From Thalassotalea_H castellviae (lineage in GTDB: Bacteria; Pseudomonadota; Gammaproteobacteria; Enterobacterales; Alteromonadaceae), in the NCBI RefSeq assembly GCF_031846185.1, contig NZ_JAVRIF010000001.1, positions 1-64,000 of the forward strand: 64,000 bases of DNA, in the 5' to 3' direction. The translations under genes were made by a program, and so were the position numbers. Shown piece by piece: positions 1 to 9,524 of this stretch (its first letter is position 1; each line of letters begins with the position of its first letter). The notes under the pieces are model-generated. The model saw nothing but the letters and a program-made list of their open reading frames with translations, was not told the DNA's origin and did not search any database.

Positions 1-86
1 AATTTGAATACAAACAAGACGACCTTCGGCTATTCCTTTAAAAAACAGCCCGACGAGGTTGAACTTTTAGGCTGCTCCATCCCGCG
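1..86 (-). pseudogene. Degenerate initiator-tRNA (fMet)-like relic, cut by window edge
   Basis: Read on the minus strand from 86 downward, the sequence begins CGCGGGATGGAGCAGCCT, as a gammaproteobacterial initiator tRNA does. It then shows CTCGTCGGGCT (D-arm/anticodon stem side), CCGAAGGTCGTC (anticodon stem and variable loop) and TTCAAAT (T-loop), all in the right order. The segments between them do not fit: the anticodon region is replaced by about 15 unrelated bases with no CAT anticodon, and the D-stem no longer pairs. The acceptor 3' end would lie left of position 1. I infer a tRNA-derived relic or a tRNA-like element, not a functional tRNA. The alignment was made by eye against remembered initiator-tRNA sequence. 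Confidence 0.5.
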
Positions 87-437
87 TCCGAATGGTTTAA
101 GTTTAACTTAAACAAGCCAACAACATTTTTATTCCGTTATTAAAGAAAGGTTTCACTGCTGTGAAAACGAGGCGTATCTTAAGGATAGTTACCGAATAAT
201 GCAAGGCGTTTTAGCAAGTTTTTTGTTTTTTATGCTAATAAAATGCTAATTGTTTTTTTTATCAACAAAGAGAAGGATATATGAACAATTTAATGGTCAT
301 TTTTAAAGCACAGAGAAATATCAGAAATTATTTCGTGATTTAAACTGTTTTATAATTATTGCTCTATCAGTAACGCCTGTCTTTGTTTATAATCGCGGGC
401 ATTACAAATTCAGTCTCCATAGGTCTTGAAAATCTAC
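87..437. other. Intergenic region upstream of rlmKL
   Basis: No recognised gene. It contains a perfect 7-bp dyad at 95-113 (GTTTAAG, 5-nt loop, CTTAAAC) and T-rich tracts around 219-262. A 20-codon ORF at 281-343 follows an AGAAGGA ribosome-binding-like sequence at 271-277. That ORF is too short to support as a gene on sequence alone. Confidence 0.4.
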
Positions 438-2564
438 ATGCAACAGTTTTTAGCATTAACATCTCCTGGTATAGAAATTCTTTTAGCGCAAGAGTTAAAA
501 GATTTACATGCAGAACAAGTAATACAAAAGCCAGAAGGGGTATATTTTACTTCAACAATTGAAAATGCTTATCACATTTGTCTGTTCTCACGCTTAGCGA
601 CTCGCATTTTACTCAAGTTAGGTGAAGGAGATGCCGAAAATAAAGACGCGCTTTATGCAACGGCTAGAAGTATTAACTGGTCTGAACAATTTTCATCGGA
701 TTGTAGCTTTGCTATCGACTTTGTCGGTGTATCTGAAAATATAAGAAACAGTCAATTTGGTGCATTAACTATTAAAGACGCGTTAGTTGATGATTTTAGA
801 GATCAAGGTTTTGATAGGCCTACAGTCGATAAACATGCACCTGACATTAGTTTTCAAGCGAGACTGTTAAAAGAAAAAGTAGCTATATACCTCGATTTTT
901 CTGGTCGTAGTTTATTTAAGCGTGGTTATCGACAGAATACCGGTGCTGCGCCGTTAAAAGAACATTTAGCTGCAGCCATTATTATCCGTTCTGGTTGGCT
1001 CGATGATCCGTCAAAACCCTTAGTCGACCCTATGTGTGGCTCTGGTACTATCTTAATAGAAGCGGTTTCTATGGCGGCTAATTATGCTCCTGGTATCGAT
1101 AGAGAAAAATGGGGATTTTCAAGTTGGCAAGGTCACGATGAAGAAAAATGGTGCGAACAATTATCTTATGCCAAACAAACATCACAGTTTGGTTTAGAAA
1201 AACTTAAAACTAAAGTGTTTGGCGTTGATATTGACAGTCGTGTATTAAAAACGGCTCAACAAAATGCAAGAAACGCTGGTTTACAACAATTTATTGAATT
1301 TTCTTGTAAAGATATCAACAAACTAAACAACGCGTTTGGTCCTAAAGGTACTTTTTTGTTTAACCCTCCTTACGGTGAACGTATTGGTGAATTACCAGAG
1401 TTGGTTGAAAATTTTGTTTTATTAGGGCAAAAATTAAAAAATCAATTCATTCATTGGCGTATCGCAATATTAACAGCGAATACAGAATTACTAACGTTAA
1501 TGAAGCTAGCTAGTTTCAAACGCTACAAATTTAAAAATGGCCCATTAGATTGTCAATTCGCCCTCTATAATATTGATGAGAAGCAAGCAGCTGGAAACAG
1601 TCATCATTTAGAGTTTGAACAAAAAGAGTCGGCCTTTGCTAACCGGTTAGCAAAAAATAAAAAGAACTTAAAAAATTGGCTTAAAAAAGAACAAATAGAG
1701 TGTTATCGGATTTATGATGCCGATATTCCAGAATACAATGTTGCTGTTGATGTTTATGGCGATTATTTAGTTATTCAAGAATATGCTGCACCGAAAACCA
1801 TAGATGAAGCTAAAGTCATGAAAAGGTTGCAAGAAGTTATTTATTTTGCCCCGAAAGTGCTTAATGTTGCCACTGATAAAGTCGTATTAAAAACCCGCGC
1901 GAAACAAAAGGGTAGTAATCAATATCAAAAAGTCGCTGAGAGTAAGCAATCGATTGTGTTATCAGAATATGGCGCCAAACTAAAAATTAATGTCTGGGAT
2001 TACCTCGATACAGGGTTATTTCTTGACCATCGTAAAACTCGGCAAATGGTCGCGAAAAAAGCAAAAGGGAAATCATTATTAAATCTTTTTGCATACACGG
2101 GTTCTGTTTCATTACAAGCAGCTCTTCATGGTGCTGAATCTGTGACGACTGTAGATATGTCTAATACCTACTTAAATTGGGCTCAAGACAACTTCACCTT
2201 AAATAACTTATCTGGTCATAAATATCAATTCATCCAAGCCGATTGTTTAAAGTGGCTAAAAGACAACACACAAACATTTGATATCATTTTCATTGATCCG
2301 CCAACGTTTTCAAATTCTAAAAGAATGGAAGATAGTTTTGATGTGCAACGTGATCATATCAAGGTGATTTCAGATGCTTTAAAGTCATTATCCCAAGGTG
2401 GTGAAATTATTTTTACTAATAATAAGCGCAATTTCAAAATGGATAATGACGCCATTTCGGATCTTGGGTTAACCGCCCAAAATATTAGTGATGTAACGCG
2501 CGATAAAGATTTTGAACGTAATAAACATATTCATAATAGCTGGCTGATCAGTCGAAAGAGTTAA
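438..2564 (+). CDS. rlmL: Bifunctional 23S rRNA methyltransferase RlmKL
   Basis: The protein has about 708 residues, close to the E. coli enzyme (702). It methylates 23S rRNA at G2445 (m2G, RlmL half) and G2069 (m7G, RlmK half) during 50S assembly in the cytoplasm. An N-terminal THUMP-like region precedes the first SAM methyltransferase domain, which shows DPMCGSGT and the catalytic NPPYGER motif. The C-terminal second domain shows LLNLFAYTGSVSLQAA and IDPPTFSNS. I chose the ATG at 438 because MQQFLALTSPGIEILL aligns with the family N-terminus. A TTG at 426 in the same frame would add only four residues. The downstream glutaredoxin-like gene and uup follow on the same strand, probably as one transcription unit. 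Confidence 0.95.
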   Translation: MQQFLALTSPGIEILLAQELKDLHAEQVIQKPEGVYFTSTIENAYHICLFSRLATRILLKLGEGDAENKDALYATARSINWSEQFSSDCSFAIDFVGVSENIRNSQFGALTIKDALVDDFRDQGFDRPTVDKHAPDISFQARLLKEKVAIYLDFSGRSLFKRGYRQNTGAAPLKEHLAAAIIIRSGWLDDPSKPLVDPMCGSGTILIEAVSMAANYAPGIDREKWGFSSWQGHDEEKWCEQLSYAKQTSQFGLEKLKTKVFGVDIDSRVLKTAQQNARNAGLQQFIEFSCKDINKLNNAFGPKGTFLFNPPYGERIGELPELVENFVLLGQKLKNQFIHWRIAILTANTELLTLMKLASFKRYKFKNGPLDCQFALYNIDEKQAAGNSHHLEFEQKESAFANRLAKNKKNLKNWLKKEQIECYRIYDADIPEYNVAVDVYGDYLVIQEYAAPKTIDEAKVMKRLQEVIYFAPKVLNVATDKVVLKTRAKQKGSNQYQKVAESKQSIVLSEYGAKLKINVWDYLDTGLFLDHRKTRQMVAKKAKGKSLLNLFAYTGSVSLQAALHGAESVTTVDMSNTYLNWAQDNFTLNNLSGHKYQFIQADCLKWLKDNTQTFDIIFIDPPTFSNSKRMEDSFDVQRDHIKVISDALKSLSQGGEIIFTNNKRNFKMDNDAISDLGLTAQNISDVTRDKDFERNKHIHNSWLISRKS

Positions 2565-2569
2565 GATTG

Positions 2570-2821
2570 ATGACAATAAAATATCATTTATACAGTAGTG
2601 TCGGCTGTCATTTGTGCGAACAGGCTATCGAGATTTTTTCGAAAACTTCACAGCACAAATACCTAAAAGTTATAGATATTGTAGATAATCCATTAAATCA
2701 GGATAATTTAGTTGATCTTTACGGTATGCATATACCTGTTTTAGAACGATTATCAGACAATCATCAATTATTTTGGCCATTTGATATCAAAGAAATTACC
2801 GCGTTTATACAAGAGAATTAA
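2570..2821 (+). CDS. Glutaredoxin-like DUF836 family protein
   Basis: A small thioredoxin-fold protein of 83 residues. The N-terminus YHLYSSVGCHLCEQA carries a CxxC motif (CHLC), followed by a predicted strand and the cis-proline-like IPVLER segment, as in DUF836/glutaredoxin-like proteins. It is likely a cytoplasmic thiol-disulfide protein of unknown partner. The ATG at 2570 is 5 nt after the rlmKL stop, so translational coupling is likely. A TTG one codon upstream is the less likely start. This gene is often seen between rlmKL and uup in marine gammaproteobacteria, but its role there is not established. Confidence 0.8.
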   Translation: MTIKYHLYSSVGCHLCEQAIEIFSKTSQHKYLKVIDIVDNPLNQDNLVDLYGMHIPVLERLSDNHQLFWPFDIKEITAFIQEN

Positions 2822-2871
2822 CCGTTAATCACGCGCGTATATACATTTAAATAAAAGAGTTAAAAGTTAGC

Positions 2872-4788
2872 ATGGAATTGATTCGTATTAGCCAAGGTGA
2901 ATTAGCCTTTGGTGAAGATAGTATTTTAGATAAAGCAGAATTAACCATTAAAACGGGTGAAAGAGTTTGTTTAGTCGGCAAAAATGGTGCGGGTAAATCG
3001 TCATTAATGAAAGTTTTGATGGGTAAACAGACTTTAGATGATGGCACTATGCTAATTTCTAATAATGTAAAATTAGCCATGCTTGAACAAGATCCACCGG
3101 AATCTTGTTCGATGACTGTTTTTGATTATGTTGCGCAAGGCGTTGAAGAAAATGCCGAGTTAATCAAACAATACCATGCAATAATTCATTTAATTGATGA
3201 AGACCCCTCAGAGGATAACCTTAATAAGCTGGCCAATGTTCAACAACAACTTGATCAAGCAAATGCTTGGCAAGATGAACAACGTATTGAAAAAGTACTG
3301 ACCACTTTAGCGCTTGATGCTGACAAAATGGTTAGCGACTTATCCGGTGGGTGGTTACGTAAACTTGCTTTAGCTAAGGCACTTGTCAGTGAACCCGATG
3401 TATTATTACTCGATGAACCTACTAACCATCTTGATATTAGCAGCGTACTTTGGTTAGAGCAGTTTTTAAAAGACTTTAAAGGGACAATTATTTTTATTAG
3501 CCATGATAGGGCGTTTATTCGTGGTTTATCGACTAGGATATTAGATTTAGATCGAGGTCAACTTGTGAGTTATCCTGGAAATTATGATTTATATATTGAA
3601 CAAAAAGCGCATGACTTAGAAGTGCAAGCTACCCAAAATGCACTTTTTGATAAACGCTTAGCGGAAGAAGAAGTATGGATCAGACAAGGTATTAAAGCCC
3701 GTAGAACTCGTAATGAAGGCCGTGTTAGAGCCTTAGAAAAATTACGTGTTGAACGACAACAACGTCGTGATGTGAAAAAACAAGGAGATATTAAAATTTC
3801 CGCGGGTGAACGTTCCGGTAAACTAGTGTTTGAATCAGAACAGTTAACAATGGCGTTTGATGAAAAAGTTATTTTTAAAGGCTTAGATTTATTGATCACG
3901 CGCGGAGATCGCTTAGCACTCATTGGTGCTAACGGAACAGGTAAGTCGACCTTAATTAAATTACTCATGGAGCAATTAAAACCTACGTCTGGCAAAATGC
4001 GTATTGGGGTGAACCTTGATATCGCATATTTTGATCAACATCGCGATGCTTTAGATCTAAATATGACCGTACAAGATACCGTTGCTGAAGGAAAACAAGA
4101 AGTTACCGTTAACGGGAAAACCCGTCATGTTCTCGGTTATCTGCAAGATTTCTTATTCAGTCCGAAAAGAGCACGAACACCAGTAAGAGCACTTTCAGGT
4201 GGAGAGAAAAATCGTTTATTACTCGCCCGGTTATTTTTAAAACCAAGTAATTTACTAATTCTCGATGAACCTACCAACGATTTAGATATAGAAACTTTAG
4301 AGTTATTGGAAGAAGTCGTTGCAAATTATGCTGGAACAGTTATTTTAGTCAGCCATGATCGTGATTTTGTCAATAATTGTGTAAATACTTGCCTATATTT
4401 TGATGGCAGTGGTCATATTACTCAAATAGTTGGTGGCTATGATGATGTTGATTCATATTTAGCATTAAAAGATGAACAACGAAAAAAAATGTCTGAAGGT
4501 GTTGAAAAATCGGTGGACAACAACACCAATAAAGTTGCAAGTGCACCTAAACCGAAAATAGTAACGAAAAAGAAACTTTCTTTTAAAGAAACAAGAGAGC
4601 TTGAAGCGTTACCTGAACAAATTGATGAATTCGAACAATTAATCTCATCATTACAAGAACAAGTTAATTCAGCTGATTTTTTTAACCAAGACAGTGAAAT
4701 AACTAAAAAAATATTGAACCAGCTTGAAGAAACTGAGTCGAAGCTTGAAGTTGCTTTCGCAAGGTGGCAAGAGTTAGATGAATTATAG
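2872..4788 (+). CDS. uup: ABC-F family ATPase Uup
   Basis: The product (638 residues) has two ABC ATPase cassettes in one chain and no membrane segments, the ABC-F layout. The first cassette has Walker A GKNGAGKSS, signature LSGGW and LLLDEPTNHLD. The second has GANGTGKST, LSGGEKNR and LILDEPTNDLD. The linker between them is rich in Arg and Lys (about residues 255-320). The C-terminal tail (about 565-638) is charged and heptad-like, matching the DNA-binding coiled coil of Uup. E. coli Uup acts on ribosomes and on DNA replication or branch migration, and mutants show raised precise transposon excision. It follows rlmKL, as in E. coli. Confidence 0.93.
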   Translation: MELIRISQGELAFGEDSILDKAELTIKTGERVCLVGKNGAGKSSLMKVLMGKQTLDDGTMLISNNVKLAMLEQDPPESCSMTVFDYVAQGVEENAELIKQYHAIIHLIDEDPSEDNLNKLANVQQQLDQANAWQDEQRIEKVLTTLALDADKMVSDLSGGWLRKLALAKALVSEPDVLLLDEPTNHLDISSVLWLEQFLKDFKGTIIFISHDRAFIRGLSTRILDLDRGQLVSYPGNYDLYIEQKAHDLEVQATQNALFDKRLAEEEVWIRQGIKARRTRNEGRVRALEKLRVERQQRRDVKKQGDIKISAGERSGKLVFESEQLTMAFDEKVIFKGLDLLITRGDRLALIGANGTGKSTLIKLLMEQLKPTSGKMRIGVNLDIAYFDQHRDALDLNMTVQDTVAEGKQEVTVNGKTRHVLGYLQDFLFSPKRARTPVRALSGGEKNRLLLARLFLKPSNLLILDEPTNDLDIETLELLEEVVANYAGTVILVSHDRDFVNNCVNTCLYFDGSGHITQIVGGYDDVDSYLALKDEQRKKMSEGVEKSVDNNTNKVASAPKPKIVTKKKLSFKETRELEALPEQIDEFEQLISSLQEQVNSADFFNQDSEITKKILNQLEETESKLEVAFARWQELDEL

Positions 4789-4813
4789 CAAGAAGTGAGA
4801 GTACAGTAGTTAA

Positions 4814-6556
4814 ATGAATAAATTTTTAAAATCAGTATTAACCCTTGGTATAAGTAGTGCTTTAGCTGCTTCTTCAGTCAATGCAGCTACTTATCAGATT
4901 ATTGATAAAGGTGCCGCTGAAAAACTTAAATACACTTATTCTCAGCAAGAGAATAACGTCGGGGAAATGGCGATATCGGGTACCGATGTCTATAACTTCC
5001 CAGTTTTATTTCAATATTTAGACAGTGACGATTTTGATGAAATCGTTTATTTGGCGTTTTCTCAACATGAAAATATTCATGAACTAGAAAATATTGAAGA
5101 CGAAGATGCATTAAGAGCAGGAACGCCTACAGCGAATGATTTATCTTGGGTAATTCAATTTCTAAAAGGTAAAAACGCTGATTCTTATTATCAGAAATAT
5201 GGCGATATCATAGCCATGACAAATTTCGGCGGTGAGTCTGTTGAATTTACCGTATTTGACCAATATTTTGAAGGAACAGAAACCTATACACGTTCAACCG
5301 TTGATTATATAAATGGTGTGACTGATCAAGGCTGGATTTATGGTAATGGTTCCGCACCATTTTTACCCGTAGATTTCACTGAAAGTGATGATGATGAAGT
5401 AACCTTTTGGATCAGTGAATTTACCACCCGTGGCTTTTTATCAACTGATCAAGGTCAAACCATCATTCCCATTATGCCACCAGAGAATAGGTATGGCGGT
5501 GAGTCAGCGGTGTTACATATAAACAATAATGGTGTTGCTGTTGGTTATGCCAGTACAGTGATTAATGAAGCAGCGTTAGAATTTATTGAAGACGAAGACG
5601 GTGGTTGTGCAGATCCTGAAAGATTAGAAGATCTGCTTTTTGAAGCATGTGTTCAAACAATCTCATCAACTATGTATAACACAGAAGCGTTTAAATGGAA
5701 TGTTGACGCATCGGGTGAAATATCTAGTGAAGCTTTAGGTTACTTGGTAACACCTCATGTTGACGATCAAAGACAATTTACCAGTGTTGCACAAGCAATC
5801 AATAACCATGGTGTTGCTGTGGGTTATTCAACTGGTTGGATTGACGAAAATGAAACGGATCCAAGTGCTACTGAGCCTACAAGTACTTATGCGGTGATAT
5901 TTAAAAATGGTACGGTAACGGATTTTACCGAAGATCATGGAAAACATTTCGAATCTCGTGCTTATGACATTAACGATGCAGGGATAGCTGTAGGGCATGC
6001 CACCACAATTAGTAACGGCTCTTATCGAACAAAATTTTATTATGTAGATACTAATGCTGAAAACCCCGAAATGATCTTACCCCAAGGTTACTTTACCGGT
6101 TCAGCAAGTACAGCTAGAGCCATCAACGAACATGGTTTTGTTGTCGGTGAAGGTGAAGTTGAAACCCATAACGACAGCTCAACAAACCCTCGTCGTACCA
6201 ATGGGTTCTTATATGATATTAATACAGATACATTCACTAATTTAAATGATTTTTTACCATGCTTGAGTGAATACACCATTATAGAAGCACGTGATATTAA
6301 CGAAAATAATGAAATATCAGCCACGGCAATTGTAAAAGTGCACAGAAGAGATTCAAAGGGCGAGTTAATGTATGACTCATCAGGTGATGCATTAATGGAA
6401 GATGTCGTGCGTGCGGTAAAAATGGCACCAATAGCAGGTGAAATTGAAGATTGTTCTGAAGTAGAAGATAAAATAGAAAGACAAGGTGCTGGCTTAGGTA
6501 CTTTAACTTTATTATTGTTAACTGGGTTTGCCAGACGTTTTACACTTAAAAAGTAG
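4814..6556 (+). CDS. DUF3466 family exported protein
   Basis: A 580-residue protein with a Sec signal peptide (MNKFLKSVLTLGISSALAASSVNAA). It is rich in Asp and Glu and has recurring INxxGxAVGY-type segments (for example INNNGVAVGY, INNHGVAVGYS, INDAGIAVGH, INEHGFVVGE) that resemble the repeats of DUF3466 proteins. The C-terminus has a short hydrophobic helix and a basic end (LGTLTLLLLTGFARRF), reminiscent of GlyGly-CTERM-like surface sorting signals, though the glycine motif is weak. Location is probably periplasmic or surface-attached. Its function is unknown. It follows uup and is closed by the terminator at 6587. Confidence 0.8.
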   Translation: MNKFLKSVLTLGISSALAASSVNAATYQIIDKGAAEKLKYTYSQQENNVGEMAISGTDVYNFPVLFQYLDSDDFDEIVYLAFSQHENIHELENIEDEDALRAGTPTANDLSWVIQFLKGKNADSYYQKYGDIIAMTNFGGESVEFTVFDQYFEGTETYTRSTVDYINGVTDQGWIYGNGSAPFLPVDFTESDDDEVTFWISEFTTRGFLSTDQGQTIIPIMPPENRYGGESAVLHINNNGVAVGYASTVINEAALEFIEDEDGGCADPERLEDLLFEACVQTISSTMYNTEAFKWNVDASGEISSEALGYLVTPHVDDQRQFTSVAQAINNHGVAVGYSTGWIDENETDPSATEPTSTYAVIFKNGTVTDFTEDHGKHFESRAYDINDAGIAVGHATTISNGSYRTKFYYVDTNAENPEMILPQGYFTGSASTARAINEHGFVVGEGEVETHNDSSTNPRRTNGFLYDINTDTFTNLNDFLPCLSEYTIIEARDINENNEISATAIVKVHRRDSKGELMYDSSGDALMEDVVRAVKMAPIAGEIEDCSEVEDKIERQGAGLGTLTLLLLTGFARRFTLKK

Positions 6557-6586
6557 CGTTAAGAATAATACTTGAATTACTAAAAT

Positions 6587-6611
6587 AAAATGCACCTGAA
6601 GGTGCATTTTT
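6587..6611 (+). terminator. Rho-independent terminator after DUF3466 gene
   Basis: A perfect 10-bp stem (AAAATGCACC / GGTGCATTTT) with a TGAA loop is followed by T-rich sequence. It lies 31 nt after the stop at 6556. The A-tract on the left allows bidirectional action. Confidence 0.85.
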
Positions 6612-6701
6612 ATCTCTAAAGAAAAAGGAAAATACTCGCGTTAACTTATATAGTTTCTGTGCTATTCCCTTTACTCAGGTTAGAAAACTAATATAGTCGA
6701 G

Positions 6702-6733
6702 CAAAAAAAACGCCAATAAAATTGACGTTTTTG
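6702..6733 (-). terminator. Rho-independent terminator of gapA
   Basis: On the minus strand the hairpin AACGTCAAT-TTT-ATTGGCGTT (one G-T wobble) runs into eight T residues, about 30 nt beyond the gapA stop. Confidence 0.8.
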
Positions 6734-6763
6734 TATGTAATTGTAGGCAGTCTTAGTTGAAGA

Positions 6764-7759
6764 TTATTTTGATATATAAGCGACTAAATCTAAAACTTTG
6801 TTTGAGTAACCAATTTCATTGTCATACCAAGAAACAATCTTTACAAATTTATCGGTTAGCGCAATACCAGCCCCAGCATCAAATACTGAAGTACAAGTTT
6901 CCCCGATAAAGTCATTTGATACTACGTTATCTTCAGTATAACCTAAAACGCCTTCTAACTCACCGTATGATGCAGCTTTCATTGCATCACAAATTTCTTG
7001 GTAACTTGCAGGTTTGTCTAAGTTAACCGTTAAATCGACAACAGAAACATTCGGTGTTGGAACGCGAAATGCCATCCCTGTTAATTTACCGTTCAATTCT
7101 GGTATAACTTTACCCACGGCTTTTGCTGCACCTGTAGAAGATGGGATAATGTTTTGACCAGCGCCACGGCCACCACGCCAATCTTTCACAGATGGACCAT
7201 CAACAGTTTTTTGTGTCGCGGTAGTAGCATGAACGGTTGTCATTAAACCGTCAGTGATGCCCCAATTGTCATTTAATACTTTAGCAATCGGCGCTAAACA
7301 GTTGGTAGTACATGATGCATTTGAAACAATTTCTTGTCCGTTATATTTATCTTGGTTTACGCCCATAACAAACATTGGCGTATCATCTTTAGATGGAGCA
7401 GATAAAACTACTTTCTTTGCACCAGCTTCAATATGTTTACGGGCAGTTTCGTCTGTTAAAAATAATCCCGTTGACTCAACAACCACATCTACGTCAATTT
7501 CGTTCCACTTAAGATCCGCTGGATTTCTTTCTGCGGTTACTCGTACGGTATTACCATTTACAACCAATTGACCGTCTACTACTTCAACAGTCCCTTTAAA
7601 ACGACCATGTGTTGAATCGTATTTAAGCATATAAGCCATGTAATCAACATCAATCAGATCATTAATACCAACAATTTCTATGTCATTTCTTTCTGCTGCT
7701 GCTCTAAATACAAATCTGCCGATACGGCCAAAGCCGTTGATACCTACTTTAATAGTCAT
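6764..7759 (-). CDS. gapA: Glyceraldehyde-3-phosphate dehydrogenase, type I
   Basis: This is the standard tetrameric glycolytic GAPDH (331 residues), converting glyceraldehyde-3-phosphate, NAD+ and Pi to 1,3-bisphosphoglycerate. The NAD-binding motif INGFGRIGR is at the N-terminus and the catalytic cysteine is in SNASCTTNCLAP (about residue 150). The C-terminus SWYDNEIGYSNKV is also canonical. Translation starts at an ATG preceded by AAGGATC. It is transcribed away from gnd across a 240-bp AT-rich spacer holding both promoters. A second, longer GAPDH is encoded at 10882. Confidence 0.96.
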   Translation of the reverse strand: MTIKVGINGFGRIGRFVFRAAAERNDIEIVGINDLIDVDYMAYMLKYDSTHGRFKGTVEVVDGQLVVNGNTVRVTAERNPADLKWNEIDVDVVVESTGLFLTDETARKHIEAGAKKVVLSAPSKDDTPMFVMGVNQDKYNGQEIVSNASCTTNCLAPIAKVLNDNWGITDGLMTTVHATTATQKTVDGPSVKDWRGGRGAGQNIIPSSTGAAKAVGKVIPELNGKLTGMAFRVPTPNVSVVDLTVNLDKPASYQEICDAMKAASYGELEGVLGYTEDNVVSNDFIGETCTSVFDAGAGIALTDKFVKIVSWYDNEIGYSNKVLDLVAYISK

Positions 7760-7999
7760 AATGGATCCTTAATTACAATAATGTAGTAAAATTACATTAT
7801 TTACAGAAAAACTCAAGAAATAATTGCTTAATCGCAAAATAAAACTCGTATTAATTAATAATATTACAGTAATATATAAAAATATTACATGTTTTAGTGT
7901 TTTGGACATTTAAATTGAGCAATTTAATGTGAACTCGACTAATAGCATGATAAAATATTCACAATTTGACTGATTTAAAATTTACTCTCTGGATAACTC

Positions 8000-9523
8000 A
8001 TGAATCAACAACCACAACAGTGTGACATCGGCTTTATCGGCCTTGGCGTTATGGGCAAAAACTTGGTATTAAATTTAGCAGACAATGGCTTTACCATTGC
8101 TGCATTCGATTTAGATAATGACAAAGTCTCTGACGCAATAAAACAAGATAAATTCGAAAATAACTCTGATATTGAAAGAGTTATCGGTTGTTCATCTTAT
8201 ACTGAATTATTGTCTAAATTAAAATCTCCTCATTTAATTGTGTTATCAGTCCCTGCAGGAGAGCCAGTTGATCAAGTGTCAGAAAGTTTAATTGGCGCAG
8301 GTATTCAACCTGATGATATCGTCATTGATACCGGTAATAGTTTATGGGTAGATACGGTCGCTAGGGAAGAAAAGTATAAAAATAACTTTATTTTATTTTC
8401 TTCTGCTGTTTCAGGTGGTGAAGAAGGGGCAAGGTTTGGACCATCGTTAATGCCGAGTGGCGCTCCCTATGCTTGGACAAGGATTCAACCTATTTGGGAA
8501 GCGATAGCGGCGAAAGTAGATCCGAAAACAGGTAAACCTTTAGAGCGAACCAAGCCCGGCCAAATAATTGAACACGGTGAACCTTGTACTACCTATATAG
8601 GTCCAGCTGGTGCAGGACATTATGTAAAAATGGTTCATAACGGCATTGAATACGCCGATATGCAAATTATCTGTGAAGCTTACCATGTACTACGTGCAGG
8701 GTTATCACTATCAACGGATGAAATTGCTGATATCTTCGAACAATGGAATCAAGGCCCATTAGATAGTTATTTAATGGAAATATCTGTTGAAGTGCTACGG
8801 CATAAAGATAATGAAGGTAAACCTTTAGTTGATTTGATATTAGATAAAGCGGGTCAAAAAGGTACCGGTCTTTGGACAGCAGTGAGTAGTCTAGAGGTTG
8901 GGGCACCGGCGCCAACAATTACACAAGCGGTTTATGCTCGTTCTATTTCATCTTTCAAAGAATTAAGGATTGCAGCAGAGCCTTTATTATCAGGACCTGA
9001 ACAAATAACTTTCAGTGCTGAAGAGAAACATGCATTCATTGAAAATTTACATGATGCACTTTATTGCTCTAAGATTTGCGCGTATGCACAAGGTTTTCAG
9101 TTAATGAAATTGGCGGAAAAAGAACATGGCTGGCAATTAAATTTTGCTAATATTGCAAAAATCTGGCGTGCTGGTTGTATCATCAGAGCGGCTTTTTTAC
9201 AATCTATCACCGACGCTTTTCAACGAAATGAAGATCTTGAAAGCCTTATCCTCGATGAGTTTTTCGCTCAACAATTAAGTAAAAATCAAATGTCTTGGCG
9301 TAAAGCTATTGCAAAAATTACTTTAATGGGGATCCCCGCAGGCGCATTGTCTTCTTCTTTATCTTATTATGATTCAATGCGAACTGCAGTGTTACCTGCT
9401 AATTTATTACAAGGGCAAAGAGATTACTTTGGTGCCCATACATTTGAGCGAGTTGATAAATCAAAAGGTAAAAAATATCATGTACAATGGGGAACGCCTG
9501 ATAAAAACATGATTGAGATCTAA
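8000..9523 (+). CDS. gnd: 6-phosphogluconate dehydrogenase, decarboxylating
   Basis: Oxidative pentose-phosphate enzyme converting 6-phosphogluconate to ribulose-5-phosphate and CO2 with NADP+. The Rossmann motif GFIGLGVMGKNLVLNLAD opens the protein. Substrate and catalytic segments PSLMPSGAPYAW and YVKMVHNGIEYADMQ (catalytic Lys and Asn) are present. At 507 residues it is longer than E. coli Gnd (468), with the extra length mainly around residues 160-195, as in many marine gammaproteobacterial homologues. The msrB start codon begins one base after the gnd stop, so the two are probably co-transcribed. Confidence 0.93.
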   Translation: MNQQPQQCDIGFIGLGVMGKNLVLNLADNGFTIAAFDLDNDKVSDAIKQDKFENNSDIERVIGCSSYTELLSKLKSPHLIVLSVPAGEPVDQVSESLIGAGIQPDDIVIDTGNSLWVDTVAREEKYKNNFILFSSAVSGGEEGARFGPSLMPSGAPYAWTRIQPIWEAIAAKVDPKTGKPLERTKPGQIIEHGEPCTTYIGPAGAGHYVKMVHNGIEYADMQIICEAYHVLRAGLSLSTDEIADIFEQWNQGPLDSYLMEISVEVLRHKDNEGKPLVDLILDKAGQKGTGLWTAVSSLEVGAPAPTITQAVYARSISSFKELRIAAEPLLSGPEQITFSAEEKHAFIENLHDALYCSKICAYAQGFQLMKLAEKEHGWQLNFANIAKIWRAGCIIRAAFLQSITDAFQRNEDLESLILDEFFAQQLSKNQMSWRKAIAKITLMGIPAGALSSSLSYYDSMRTAVLPANLLQGQRDYFGAHTFERVDKSKGKKYHVQWGTPDKNMIEI

Positions 9524-9524
9524 A

